DNA of 38,825 nucleotides from contig NZ_WVTD01000024.1 of assembly GCF_009856825.1 (NCBI RefSeq), forward strand, positions 1 through 38,825. The letters are read 5' to 3'. The notes beneath the pieces were generated by a model. It made no database searches. It was not told where the DNA came from and saw only the letters and a list, made by a program, of their open reading frames with translations. Positions 6,578 through 13,816 of the stretch are shown here, piece after piece; the stretch's first letter is position 1, and every line of letters starts with the position of its first letter. This DNA comes from Novosphingobium silvae. GTDB lineage: Bacteria; Pseudomonadota; Alphaproteobacteria; Sphingomonadales; Sphingomonadaceae. Both the position numbers and the translations under genes were made by a program.

Positions 6578-7849
6578 TCAGCCACACACCCCGATGAAAA
6601 AGCGCTCCAGTGCGCCACCTGTGAGATGTCGGTCACTCAGATCCAGCACAGAGCCGAACTGTTGAATCAAGGCTCGCCGGCTCTCCGAAACGCCGCCGGC
6701 GCCCTTCAGCCCACTATAGTCAACGCCCCAGCTATGGACCTCGCCCGTGGTCTGCGAACACGCTTCGACCCACAGATCCGGCCGCCCAGGTCCAAGCGGC
6801 GTCAGTCGATCGAAAATCGGACGTTCGACCGCGAGGTCGATTCCACGTCGGGAGAGGGCCAACTGAACTTTCAGAAACTCACGCAGCACCGAGCGCTCGA
6901 GCTCGGAATCGACCGGAACGAACCTGTGCCCGGACAGGACCGGCTGCGCATAGGCCCGCAACGGCGCGAAACCTCGTTTCTCCGGATATTCACCGACGAC
7001 TATGATGACGAGATACGGTCCTTTCACGGGCTCCCCGCGCCTGGACGGAGACTGAACCCTGTTAGCGACCCGGATCGGCTCACACCCCGCAGCGAATACC
7101 TCATGCCCCTGAATACGATCTGCAAAGACAATGAGGAAACCCTGGGGCGCGTGGCCCTGCGGCCAACGATCCGCCAGCTCGCGAAGGACCGCATAGGCCC
7201 GACGGCTATGCAATGCCTGGCCGTGCGTCCACAGTACGCGGGTAAGCTCCATCGAAGGCGCGACCTCAATCGCACCTGCAACCCGCTCGAGCATCGAGAA
7301 CTGCTCCTTGATCGAACCAGGAGCGAATTCAAGACGATGCGTGCCAGCCAGGTCCAGCAAACGCCATAACAGCCGAGCGAGACGGGGCAGGGACCCTTGC
7401 CGGGTTCGATCATCGGTGGCGTCGCTGCCAGGCCTTTGCGCCAGTTTCTCCGGCGCCGGACGCAGGACCTCGAAAAAGCCATCTGCAGGATCACTCCGCT
7501 CGCTGGCCCGGCGCACTTCCGAGAGCCTGTTTGTCGCCTGATCGCGAAAGAACGGGCAATCAAGTCGATGATCGGGCCGTTTCGAACCGGTGAGCCGGCG
7601 AAGGTAGAAGGTCTCCGCTTCCGAAAGATAGGCAGGGGTCAGGATCGGGGGACTATTTCGATCACCCAGACAATCGCAGGCGATCCATTTAGCGCCGATG
7701 CGCGCCTGCTGCACCAGCATGATGCCGGCCTCTTCATCGCCGCGATCTCCGGTTCCGATATACCAGCGAACGAGAGCGGCGCGCAGCGGTGAGGGGAGGG
7801 CGATCCTTCCCGTGTCGATGCCGTTCTTTTCGCGATCCACCAACCACAT
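6578..7849 (-). CDS. Conserved-type hypothetical protein with Cys motif and nuclease-like C-terminus
   Basis: A 423-residue protein, not recognised with confidence. Visible features: a Cys cluster CDCLGD with, about 30 residues on, LDCPFF (possible zinc site, in an arrangement recalling DUF1173 proteins); a central helical region (LPRLARLLWRLLDLAG); and a C-terminal RPIFDRL-GRPDLWVEA-WGVDYSG series that resembles a PD-(D/E)xK nuclease core. I use the ATG at 7849 (GAGAG eight bases upstream); a TTG at 7918 in the same frame would add 23 residues. It is divergent from the transglycosylase gene and sits between partition and transfer functions, so a role in plasmid transfer or DNA processing is possible but unproven. 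Confidence 0.65.
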   Translation of the reverse strand: MWLVDREKNGIDTGRIALPSPLRAALVRWYIGTGDRGDEEAGIMLVQQARIGAKWIACDCLGDRNSPPILTPAYLSEAETFYLRRLTGSKRPDHRLDCPFFRDQATNRLSEVRRASERSDPADGFFEVLRPAPEKLAQRPGSDATDDRTRQGSLPRLARLLWRLLDLAGTHRLEFAPGSIKEQFSMLERVAGAIEVAPSMELTRVLWTHGQALHSRRAYAVLRELADRWPQGHAPQGFLIVFADRIQGHEVFAAGCEPIRVANRVQSPSRRGEPVKGPYLVIIVVGEYPEKRGFAPLRAYAQPVLSGHRFVPVDSELERSVLREFLKVQLALSRRGIDLAVERPIFDRLTPLGPGRPDLWVEACSQTTGEVHSWGVDYSGLKGAGGVSESRRALIQQFGSVLDLSDRHLTGGALERFFIGVCG

Positions 7850-7958
7850 GACGCTTGCTCTCGCCACACCAGCAAGAAGGCTCACGCAACCTCGAAGCGT
7901 TGACAACCAGAATCGCAATGACGTCCACTTCCATCACACCCTTTGATCAGGACGCCTC

Positions 7959-8894
7959 ATGAGATCCTATCTGCTTGCCTCGATGTTCGGCCTTGCGACT
8001 TTTGCGGCACCGCCGACGTCACATGCTCAGCACACCACATACCTTAGAACCGCCCAGGTTCTCGAGATGGGGTCGGCCGAGCCCAAGCGCTTTGATACTG
8101 GGGAGGGGAGGGCGCTTCCGCTACAGCTTCCGCTACAAGCCCCGCCCTCGTCGCCGCTGTTTCAGATCCACGACCTAAGCCGGCGCTGGGTGGAGTTTCA
8201 AATGCAGGGCGAATTTTCAGCGGATGGGCGAACGACCACCGCAGACAGCCGCGCCGCGCTAGATATTGGGGTAGGGGAGGGGGGACCAATGGGCGTTAAC
8301 CCCGTCAGCGCCATCGCTGTGCCTTCGTGGATGCGCGCTCAGCCGGATGCTTTTGCATCCGTGCCTCCTGTAGACCCTGTCTGTCAGGCCTCCCAATATT
8401 CTCCAAGCAGGCTGCTTCGACCGGCTGAGGAAATGCGACGGCAAATCTATTTCGGCCTTATGAGCCAGATCGCCTGCACTTACGGCATACCAGTTGGTCT
8501 CTTCGACGCCATGATCATCCAGGAAAGTCGCTACGACGCCTCGATCTACTCGCCCAAGCAAGCCTATGGCCTGACGCAGCTCATGCCTGCGACAGCGCTC
8601 GGTCTAGGGGTCAATCGCTATGATGTGGAAGGAAATCTGCGGGGTGGCGCCACATATCTGCGCCAGCAGCTCGATCGCTTTGGCCACTATCACCTGGCGC
8701 TGGCCGCTTACAATGCAGGCCCTGGCAGGGTGAAGAATGGGAGAATTCCGCGCATATCCGAGACCCAAAACTATGTCTCGAACATCCTGTCCAACTGGAC
8801 GATGCTGACGGGCCTACACAGACGATCGAGCATTGTGACCGGCGCTGCAGCGGTCCCGGCTTCCGACCGGACCGTCTCTGTCACGCGCTTTTGA
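7959..8894 (+). CDS. Lytic transglycosylase (VirB1-like, SLT family)
   Basis: A 311-residue exported peptidoglycan-cleaving enzyme that would open the wall for the conjugation channel. Signal peptide at 1-23 (MRSYLLASMFGLATFAAPPT then SHAQ). The SLT domain begins near residue 170: catalytic Glu in QESRYD (E189), AYGLTQLMPAT at 202-212 and AYNAGPGRV at about 250-258, the three hallmark motifs of the family. The roughly 140 residues between signal and domain are low-complexity. It is transcribed away from the tra operon but fits its function, as stand-alone VirB1/TrbN-type genes do. Its stop (TGA, 8892-8894) directly abuts the repA stop on the other strand with no spacer. Confidence 0.9.
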   Translation: MRSYLLASMFGLATFAAPPTSHAQHTTYLRTAQVLEMGSAEPKRFDTGEGRALPLQLPLQAPPSSPLFQIHDLSRRWVEFQMQGEFSADGRTTTADSRAALDIGVGEGGPMGVNPVSAIAVPSWMRAQPDAFASVPPVDPVCQASQYSPSRLLRPAEEMRRQIYFGLMSQIACTYGIPVGLFDAMIIQESRYDASIYSPKQAYGLTQLMPATALGLGVNRYDVEGNLRGGATYLRQQLDRFGHYHLALAAYNAGPGRVKNGRIPRISETQNYVSNILSNWTMLTGLHRRSSIVTGAAAVPASDRTVSVTRF

Positions 8895-9791
8895 TCAGGC
8901 GGCGATCGCTTCGTACACGGAGGGCAAGATCGTCACGAGTTCGCGCGGCCGCTCCGCCAGCGTCACAATCGTCTCGGATGCCTTGGCCCGCTTGGACGTC
9001 CCTTCCGTGTTTTCGCGGACAGTTACGGTATATTGGGGGAGGGCGTTCTGCTCCTCCATCTCCATGAGCTGCGCCTTGAACTTCCTGATTGCGGTGCGCG
9101 TGCCGACCGCCGCGTAGAGTTCATCAAGCGGCACCGCATAGGGACCCTCATCGCAGTGTGAACGCGCGATCTCGTAAATGCGCCGCTCGATGAGCCCGAG
9201 ACGGAAGTAATCATGGTGATAGCTATAGATCTGCTGATCCCGCTGGATCGCGCGAAAGAGGAAATCACAGAGTCGCAACTTCACCGCACGCAGACGCTCA
9301 ATGCCCGTGGTCGATCCATCGTCGTAAACGGCCTGGGCATTTTCTACCCATGAGAACCATCCACGGTGAATCTGGCCGCCTGTTTTGAGGTTTGTCTGGA
9401 TCTGGGTGCCCTGCAGCCGTGAGAGCGCCTCGTTGAAGCGATCATAATTTCGCTTGCCAGGATTTCGCGTCCCGGTGGCCCGGAAAAAGTCGTGCGCGGT
9501 GAACACGATTTCCTGTGTCACTTCCTCACCGCGGCGCATGCGCTCACAGATCAGCGAAGCGCCGTAAAGCAGGATTTCCTTGTCATACATCGTCGCGATC
9601 CCGCCGCCTCCGGCGCGGATTTTGATTGAGGTGCTGCCGACACTATGCTCGATCTCGTCGAGGAGGGTTTTCTTCTCGAGCGCGAAGAACGGGAAATCCA
9701 TGATCGAGCGCTCGCCCCGGATTTCACCTCTCAGCGGGCAGTCCAACGGAAGGACCCCTTGCTGTTCGACATTATTGCGTACCTGAGCCAT
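8895..9791 (-). CDS. repA: Replication initiator RepA (RPA family)
   Basis: A 298-residue initiator of the RPA family (replication initiator protein A) of alphaproteobacterial plasmids. Recognisable family segments are DFPFFALEKKT, ATMYDKEILLYGASL, FRATGTRNPGKRNYDRFNEALSRLQGT (split here by description, not by sequence) and FRLGLIERRIYEIARSHC. Start ATG with GGAGGACG upstream. The protein should bind the 18-base iterons found at 9863-10104, directly upstream of its gene, which puts origin and promoter in the same interval and suggests autorepression. Downstream it converges on the transglycosylase gene with adjacent stops. A second initiator gene, repC, lies just upstream on the same strand. 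Confidence 0.88.
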   Translation of the reverse strand: MAQVRNNVEQQGVLPLDCPLRGEIRGERSIMDFPFFALEKKTLLDEIEHSVGSTSIKIRAGGGGIATMYDKEILLYGASLICERMRRGEEVTQEIVFTAHDFFRATGTRNPGKRNYDRFNEALSRLQGTQIQTNLKTGGQIHRGWFSWVENAQAVYDDGSTTGIERLRAVKLRLCDFLFRAIQRDQQIYSYHHDYFRLGLIERRIYEIARSHCDEGPYAVPLDELYAAVGTRTAIRKFKAQLMEMEEQNALPQYTVTVRENTEGTSKRAKASETIVTLAERPRELVTILPSVYEAIAA

Positions 9792-10173
9792 TGCGGGGCG
9801 TCCTCCGTGGCCCCCATTTGTACCGATTTTAGGGCTGCCCGCCTAGCACCCACGATAGGATGTGTCCGCGAAAGCACTAAAATTGCTCGATTCATCCTTG
9901 CCCAAGCGTCCCCGAAAACACGCTGTCCCGAGGGATGACCGCGAGTCTTACGTGGCAAAAATCGGGTAGTACCGAAAACGGTTAGTGCTTTCGCGGACAT
10001 ATCCACCGGGGAAAAGCTGGCGAGGGAATCGGGATCGGGTGCAGTTAGTGCTTTCACGGACGTTTCCCTCGCTCGGAGCGGCTCTCTTCGTGCTTTCGCG
10101 GACACTTCGGCTCCGAACCGCCATAGCGGACAAACCATAAACTCATGTTTTTCCGAGGCTTAACGAACATACA
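9792..10173. other. Candidate replication origin between repC and repA
   Basis: A 382-base gene-free interval holding five iteron copies: inverted at 9863-9880 and (degenerate) 9907-9921, direct at 9982-9999, 10045-10062 and 10087-10104. ATATCCACC at 9999-10007 matches 7 of 9 bases of a DnaA box and directly follows an iteron. The repA promoter must also lie here. Open frames spanning it repeat VREST only because they translate the iterons. Confidence 0.65.
9863..10104. repeat. Iteron cluster 1 (consensus TTAGTGCTTTCGCGGACA)
   Basis: Copies: 9863-9880 on the minus strand (exact); 9907-9921 minus (CGTCCCCGAAAACAC, 12 of 15 core matches); 9982-9999 plus (exact); 10045-10062 plus (two mismatches); 10087-10104 plus (one mismatch). 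The irregular spacing, inversion of the two copies nearest repA and position upstream of an initiator gene are characteristic of an iteron origin with a handling or autoregulatory site. Confidence 0.8.
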
Positions 10174-11478
10174 TCACGCAAACTGCGAAGATGCTTCGCG
10201 AAGGCCATGATAGGTCTTGCCCAAGTGCAGCGCGCCCGAAAGCGCCTTCTCGTTCATTCCACGAAGGTAAGCTCCAGGCCGCCGGACCTCGCCGCTCATG
10301 GCCTTGTAGACGGTGGCGATCACAGCAGCAGCCGCGCCGTGCTGACCCATGATTCGACACGCTTCGCGCCAGGCATGGAGGCTGATCGCATGCTGGCCGA
10401 CGAGGCCCTCGGCGATACTGACAAGGCGGCCCCAGGCGCGCGGGCCAGGGTCGAGATCCCAGATAAGTTCGGGGCAGGCCTTTGCCACGAAGCCCGGATC
10501 GATCCCGTGCCGATCAAGGTCATCCTCGACCGCGCTCTTGGGAGCGAGGAGAGCGATATCCCAGGCCTCACTACTTCTTCCTGCCAAGGCTCTACTCGTA
10601 ACTGCGTTAGCAGTTTGAAGTTGGGTTGTAGTTGTAGAGTGAACGAAATTCATTTCGTCCTTGGGTGAAGGATTCATAGTTTCAAAGGCAGGGTTTTCGG
10701 CTGTTTCCTGCGCCTTTCCTGCAGTCAGGGCATCATCGACTGCGCCTTGGAACAGATCGACCCGCTTAGTCAGCAACGCCACGCAGCGAACGAGCTGGTC
10801 GATATTCCTGCTGCCGCGGATATGGGTCACGGCCATGCGCACCAGATCGACCTCATGCTCAGCGTCAATGCCGTCCAGCATGTGATAGGAACAGGTTTCA
10901 GCCAACATCCGGGTACGCCGGCGTAGTGCTGCGATGGTCTTACGCAGCCGTTCGATCTCGCGATCTTCGGCTTCCCCTTTCGCAGCGATCGCTTCGAACT
11001 CCTGGGCTCGCGCAGCCAAGGGGCTCAGATCGAAACCATAGCTCCAAAGAATCTTTCCATCAGCAGCGCGAAGACCGCCGCGATGACCGTTTGCACTGTC
11101 CTTGGGGGTGAGCAGGCCGTGTTCAACCGCGGCGCGAACATAGTTCTGCACTTGCCGGACGCTGACACCCAGCTTTACCGAGAGGGTTTCATTACGCGGC
11201 CAGACGCACGGGGTCTGCCCCGGTGCCCAGTCCTGCGACCGCGAGAAGGCCACAAGAACATCCATAAGGCTGACCACATTGCGGGGCACGCCCATATAAG
11301 GCGCTGCGCGCTTCAGCTTGTTCAGCAAGCGAGAAGGCGAGAGGCCTTCCTGCCCCTCGAAGCCCTTGGCGAGCTTGTCGACGATGGCGTTGAACTGACT
11401 GTAGCGGCGCAAACCGCTCGGTCTCATGGGCGCAAGTTCCCCCATTCGGCACTCCCTATCGGAATGCCGTTCGGACAT
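10174..11478 (-). CDS. repC: Replication initiator RepC
   Basis: A 434-residue RepC of the repABC type. The N-terminal winged-helix region is clear: LSVKLGVSVRQVQNYVRAAV at 99-118, GLLTPKDSANGHRGG at about 121-135 and YGFDLSPLAAR at 147-157, the signature block of RP-C proteins. A Lys/Arg/Glu-rich helix (about 170-195) and a C-terminal domain (WDLDPGPRAW onward) follow. Unlike canonical repABC, no repA/repB partition genes precede it; parA lies elsewhere at 5373-6059. RepC proteins normally initiate from a site inside their own gene, so this plasmid may have two origins. The leader is overlapped by a candidate antisense RNA. Start ATG at 11478; an ATG at 11445 is an alternative. Confidence 0.88.
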   Translation of the reverse strand: MSERHSDRECRMGELAPMRPSGLRRYSQFNAIVDKLAKGFEGQEGLSPSRLLNKLKRAAPYMGVPRNVVSLMDVLVAFSRSQDWAPGQTPCVWPRNETLSVKLGVSVRQVQNYVRAAVEHGLLTPKDSANGHRGGLRAADGKILWSYGFDLSPLAARAQEFEAIAAKGEAEDREIERLRKTIAALRRRTRMLAETCSYHMLDGIDAEHEVDLVRMAVTHIRGSRNIDQLVRCVALLTKRVDLFQGAVDDALTAGKAQETAENPAFETMNPSPKDEMNFVHSTTTTQLQTANAVTSRALAGRSSEAWDIALLAPKSAVEDDLDRHGIDPGFVAKACPELIWDLDPGPRAWGRLVSIAEGLVGQHAISLHAWREACRIMGQHGAAAAVIATVYKAMSGEVRRPGAYLRGMNEKALSGALHLGKTYHGLREASSQFA

Positions 11479-11509
11479 GACTATCCGCTGCGCGAAACGC
11501 GCTTCGAAC

Positions 11510-11538
11510 TTGTCTAGATCGGGGAGATAGGCTAAACT
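11510..11538 (+). promoter_or_regulatory. Promoter candidate for antisense RNA opposite the repC leader
   Basis: TTGTCT at 11510-11515, a 17-base gap, then TAAACT at 11533-11538. Each box matches four of six consensus bases with ideal spacing. It points away from repC, toward the terminator hairpin at 11576-11597. Confidence 0.45.
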
Positions 11539-11544
11539 GCGCTT

Positions 11545-11597
11545 GCTACAGTGAGTTTATCTCATCCCCGAAAAGCCCGGCCTAGTGCCGGGTTTTT
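11545..11597 (+). ncRNA. Candidate antisense copy-control RNA (repABC ctRNA type)
   Basis: About 53 nucleotides are predicted from the promoter at 11510-11538 to the T-run at 11593-11597. The RNA would hold a small TGAG-TTTAT-CTCA hairpin (11552-11564) and end in a strong terminator stem (CCCGGC/GCCGGG). Length, orientation opposite to repC, position 67-120 bases upstream of the repC start and an intrinsic terminator all match the antisense RNAs of repABC plasmids, which block RepC synthesis and set incompatibility. Predicted from sequence layout only. Confidence 0.5.
11571..11597 (+). terminator. Rho-independent terminator hairpin in the repC leader
   Basis: Stem CCCGGC (11576-11581), loop CTAGT, stem GCCGGG (11587-11592), then TTTTT. 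An AAAA run on the left side gives a weaker T-run on the minus strand, so the same element could attenuate the repC mRNA when that strand is transcribed. Strong by eye. Confidence 0.75.
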
Positions 11598-11768
11598 CAT
11601 GTCGTCACGGCCACTCCATCACACTTTGGTCCATGAGCAGCGGGCGCGAGCGTGAACGCGGCCGTACTCCCATGCCAGCACGGTCCGACATCGATCGGAC
11701 AGAATCGGGCTGATATGGATTCGCGACCACACTGTTACCGGCCGACAACGATCATGCGAGTGTGAGGA

Positions 11769-11937
11769 TTCGTGCTTTCGCGGACGAACTCTGTGATCTT
11801 GCACAGTTTTTATAGTGATATCGGAGACAAACCGTCGTGGGTTAGTGCTTTTACAGACACTTTGCCCATTAGTGCTTTCGGGGACATTGCTCTCTACAGC
11901 ACGATACGAAGATTTCGACTTAGTGATTTCGCGGACA
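11769..11937 (+). repeat. Iteron cluster 2 (same 18-base family, four direct copies)
   Basis: Direct copies at 11769-11786 (TTCGTGCTTTCGCGGACG), 11842-11859 (TTAGTGCTTTTACAGACA), 11869-11886 (TTAGTGCTTTCGGGGACA) and 11920-11937 (TTAGTGATTTCGCGGACA). All point the same way, and each has one or two changes from the consensus of cluster 1. They sit upstream of repC, 1.7 kb from the repA-proximal cluster, which would let RepA also control repC transcription or pair the two sites (inferred). Confidence 0.8.
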
Positions 11938-11957
11938 CTCGAAGTCCAGTTGATCGG

Positions 11958-12485
11958 CTACCCACGAAGATCGTATCGATCTTCAAATATTTGTTCGCGC
12001 CGGCGCAGGACATTGGTCACTTCATGGACCATGCGCTTGATGACGACGGTCTGCAATTGCGGTGCCCAGTCCTTGCGGACTTCCGAGCCATCCAGCCCAT
12101 CGATTTCCGCCAGAGCCTGAATGAGGCTCGCGGGAAGTTCCTTGAACAGGTTGGCCAGCATCGCGATGAGCGCAACATAGCGTTCATCCGCCAAAACCTT
12201 CTGATCGCGGATACTCTCGACCTTGATAATCGCCTGGATCAAATCGATCTCCAGCGCCTCAAGCAGGACGCGGAATTCGGACAGCGTTATCGACGCACGC
12301 TCTGCACAGTTGGAGTGAAGGATCCGTCCCAATCTGCTTTTGCTGATGCCAGCCCTCATGGAGAGGGAACGTAGGCTGATATCTTTTGCCTGCATCGCGC
12401 GCTGGATGAGCGCGATGTACAGGTGCCCATCCGCTTCCTGAGCGACGGCTCCCCCTATAGGCTCGATCGCAGCTAGGCTCGACAT
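11958..12485 (-). CDS. XRE-type helix-turn-helix regulator
   Basis: A 175-residue protein with an N-terminal helix-turn-helix at about 36-57 (ISLRSLSMRAGISKSRLGRI) and a helical C-terminal part rich in Leu, Ile and Glu, probably for dimerisation. Start ATG preceded by AGGGGGA. The upstream interval carries a 27-base inverted repeat (12526-12552) and a GTCC/GGGAC dyad close to the ribosome site, both candidate autoregulatory operators. Located between replication and transfer blocks, it is a good candidate for control of copy number or of the tra operon; which one is not visible. Confidence 0.75.
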   Translation of the reverse strand: MSSLAAIEPIGGAVAQEADGHLYIALIQRAMQAKDISLRSLSMRAGISKSRLGRILHSNCAERASITLSEFRVLLEALEIDLIQAIIKVESIRDQKVLADERYVALIAMLANLFKELPASLIQALAEIDGLDGSEVRKDWAPQLQTVVIKRMVHEVTNVLRRREQIFEDRYDLRG

Positions 12486-12493
12486 ATTCCCCC

Positions 12494-12508
12494 TGTCCTG
12501 GGTGGGAC
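12494..12508. promoter_or_regulatory. GTCC/GGGAC dyad in the XRE gene leader
   Basis: TGTCCTGGGTGGGAC lies immediately upstream of the ribosome site of the XRE gene. Its half-sites match those of the array before traA (13212-13281), with different spacing. A shared regulator is plausible but inferred from one imperfect copy. Confidence 0.3.
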
Positions 12509-12525
12509 TATGTCACCACAAGATC

Positions 12526-12552
12526 AAAAGCTTGTACCCTTGGCAAGCTTTT
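12526..12552. promoter_or_regulatory. Inverted repeat upstream of the XRE gene
   Basis: AAAAGCTTG (12526-12534), 9-base spacer, CAAGCTTTT (12544-12552): perfect 9-base arms, 41-67 bases upstream of the XRE start. Most simply the operator of the XRE protein; it could instead act as a weak terminator of the preceding minus-strand gene, since a short T-run ends it on that strand. Confidence 0.5.
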
Positions 12553-12626
12553 CACGTCGGATCGGACTATCGCACAGACCGCGATTGTAACAGATCGTTG
12601 CTATACGCGGTGTCTGCAGCCTGATC

Positions 12627-13031
12627 TTAGGAGTCTACGACATCTTCGATGCCGATATTTCCTAGTATGCGTTTCGAATGATGTTCAGCGACGAAGTCGA
12701 AAAATAGGATCGAGAGCATGTCGCCCATGGTGAGGGTCATCCCGAGAAGGTTAGCGAAACGACGCTTTTCCTCCACCAGTCGGTCTGCGCTCGCTCTCGG
12801 AATGCTCAAATGAATGCGGATTGGCCCCTTGGATTCGACTACGTTGAAGTGCGCGCGGACATCTGCGGGGTCGAGACGGGTGAGGGGAAGTGCCGGAATT
12901 CGGGCATTCACGAGACTAGCGACAGTCTCGAAACGAAGGGTTTCATTCGAGCGCAGCCGTAGGCTCTCGCTCGCGAGCCGGAACAGAAGTTCGGACACGT
13001 CCAACGCATAACTGCGCGTATCACCTGCCAT
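12627..13031 (-). CDS. Small hypothetical protein, possible ribbon-helix-helix regulator
   Basis: A 134-residue protein starting MAGDTRSYALDVSELLFRLA. I use the ATG at 13031 (AGGAACGG upstream) rather than the frame opening at 13094. No family recognised. The stretch IRIHLSIPRASADRLVEEKR followed by an amphipathic helix has the strand-helix-helix outline of RHH proteins, but also reads as a polar helical domain. It is divergent from the tra operon, with the GTCCC/GGGAC array (13212-13281) between them. A TraY-like or repressor role for transfer is therefore a reasonable guess, not a call. Confidence 0.55.
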   Translation of the reverse strand: MAGDTRSYALDVSELLFRLASESLRLRSNETLRFETVASLVNARIPALPLTRLDPADVRAHFNVVESKGPIRIHLSIPRASADRLVEEKRRFANLLGMTLTMGDMLSILFFDFVAEHHSKRILGNIGIEDVVDS

Positions 13032-13437
13032 CAATCCGTTCCTGCCAAACTTAACTGTTCCTGACGATCCGGGTCGGCAGCCAACATTCCTCACCCCCTC
13101 TTACACGAGGCCATACTACCTTACAATCAATGGGAAGGTTCACCCCGTACGATGCTGGGCGAATCGCAATTTCGTCTGGTGTCGGTCGTCATTCCTATCA
13201 GAAAAGGTTCTGGGACGGACTGTCCCCGCATCGCGGTCACCGCGTCCCAAATTTGGGACGCCATGTCCCAGTTAGAGGGACAGCGGATTCGGGTCCTTGG
13301 CCTTTTGCCTTCCTTTTGAGGAAATCGCGCGGCTTCCCACCGAGCTCCTTCATCCGCTGCTTGAGCGTCCGCGGTTCCGATGCACCCTTCCGAAGGGGCG
13401 GGGAAATGGCCGCGCCCTGAGCAAGGGATCTGTCTCG
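13032..13437. other. Intergenic region before the tra operon
   Basis: About 400 bases between divergent genes. The main content is the three-dyad GTCCC/GGGAC array at 13212-13281. The tra promoter, and possibly oriT, should be here; I see no unambiguous -35/-10 pair. A 38-codon minus frame at 13237-13353 reads protein-like (KELGGKPRDFLKRKAKG) but lacks a ribosome site, so I do not call it. Confidence 0.5.
13212..13281. promoter_or_regulatory. Three-dyad GTCCC/GGGAC operator array upstream of traA
   Basis: Six half-sites in 70 bases: GGGAC 13212-13216 with GTCCC 13222-13226; GTCCC 13244-13248 with GGGAC 13255-13259; GTCCC 13265-13269 with GGGAC 13277-13281. The middle pair forms the perfect 20-base palindrome GCGTCCCAAATTTGGGACGC at 13242-13261. 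The array lies in the only gap between the control genes and the 19.5-kb tra operon and probably binds its main regulator (inferred). Confidence 0.6.
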
Positions 13438-13758
13438 ATGCAAGCAACACTCAAGCAGGGTCGGCGACTGGAGTTGGCGATCATCGCCATCGCCGCGCTC
13501 GTATTCGCGCTCCTCTGGTTCGCCGGCCCGGCCCATGCGGGTGCCGACACCACGTTCGACACGGCGCTCACCATGTTTACCGACTTCCTCCAGGGGTCGG
13601 GCGGCAAGATCATCACCGTTCTGTCGCTCGGCGGCGGGCTCGTCGCCCTGGCGTCCGGACGCTTCAGCCTCGGCCAGGTTGCCATCCCGGTCGGCGTCGG
13701 CGTCGGCGCGGGAACCGGTATCCCGATCGTCACCTCGACGGTCACCGCCACGATCTGA
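13438..13758 (+). CDS. traA: TraA conjugative pilin (F type)
   Basis: A 106-residue prepilin. Start ATG at 13438 after AGGGA; the longer frame from 13297 adds a non-family leader. Signal sequence with a hydrophobic core (LAIIAIAALVFALLWFAG) and cleavage after PAHA at residue 34 leaves a 72-residue mature pilin, close to the 70 residues of F pilin. The mature part has two hydrophobic helices (IITVLSLGGGLVALASG and VAIPVGVGVGAGTGIPIV) around a short polar loop, as in TraA/VirB2. Subunits assemble into the sex pilus after insertion in the inner membrane. First gene of the transfer operon. Confidence 0.85.
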   Translation: MQATLKQGRRLELAIIAIAALVFALLWFAGPAHAGADTTFDTALTMFTDFLQGSGGKIITVLSLGGGLVALASGRFSLGQVAIPVGVGVGAGTGIPIVTSTVTATI

Positions 13759-13816
13759 CGCAAGCATTCCCCCGGTCAGGGTAGCAGCCCTGATCCGGGC
13801 GGGGGAGGGTGGTGCA

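Larger units (their letters stand above)
11479..11957. other. repC upstream region
   Basis: A 479-base gene-free interval holding, in order, the antisense RNA and terminator (11510-11597), a stretch with a GTCCGA-CATCGA-TCGGAC dyad near 11688-11705, and the second iteron cluster (11769-11937). The repC promoter should lie on the minus strand here. Frames called across it have no family resemblance. Confidence 0.6.

Noticed and set aside
9948..10133. Minus-strand frame with repeated VREST motifs
   Set aside because: The repeats are only the translation of the iterons and the frame has no ribosome site or family resemblance.
13237..13353. Protein-like minus frame (KELGGKPRDFLKRKAKG) before traA
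   Set aside because: Weak start context, only 38 codons, and it runs through the operator palindrome. Kept out of the gene list for lack of a ribosome site.
13032..13437. Possible oriT in the gap before traA
   Set aside because: No relaxase gene is present to define the nic family and no known nic consensus is visible. The dyads are better described as operator-like for now.
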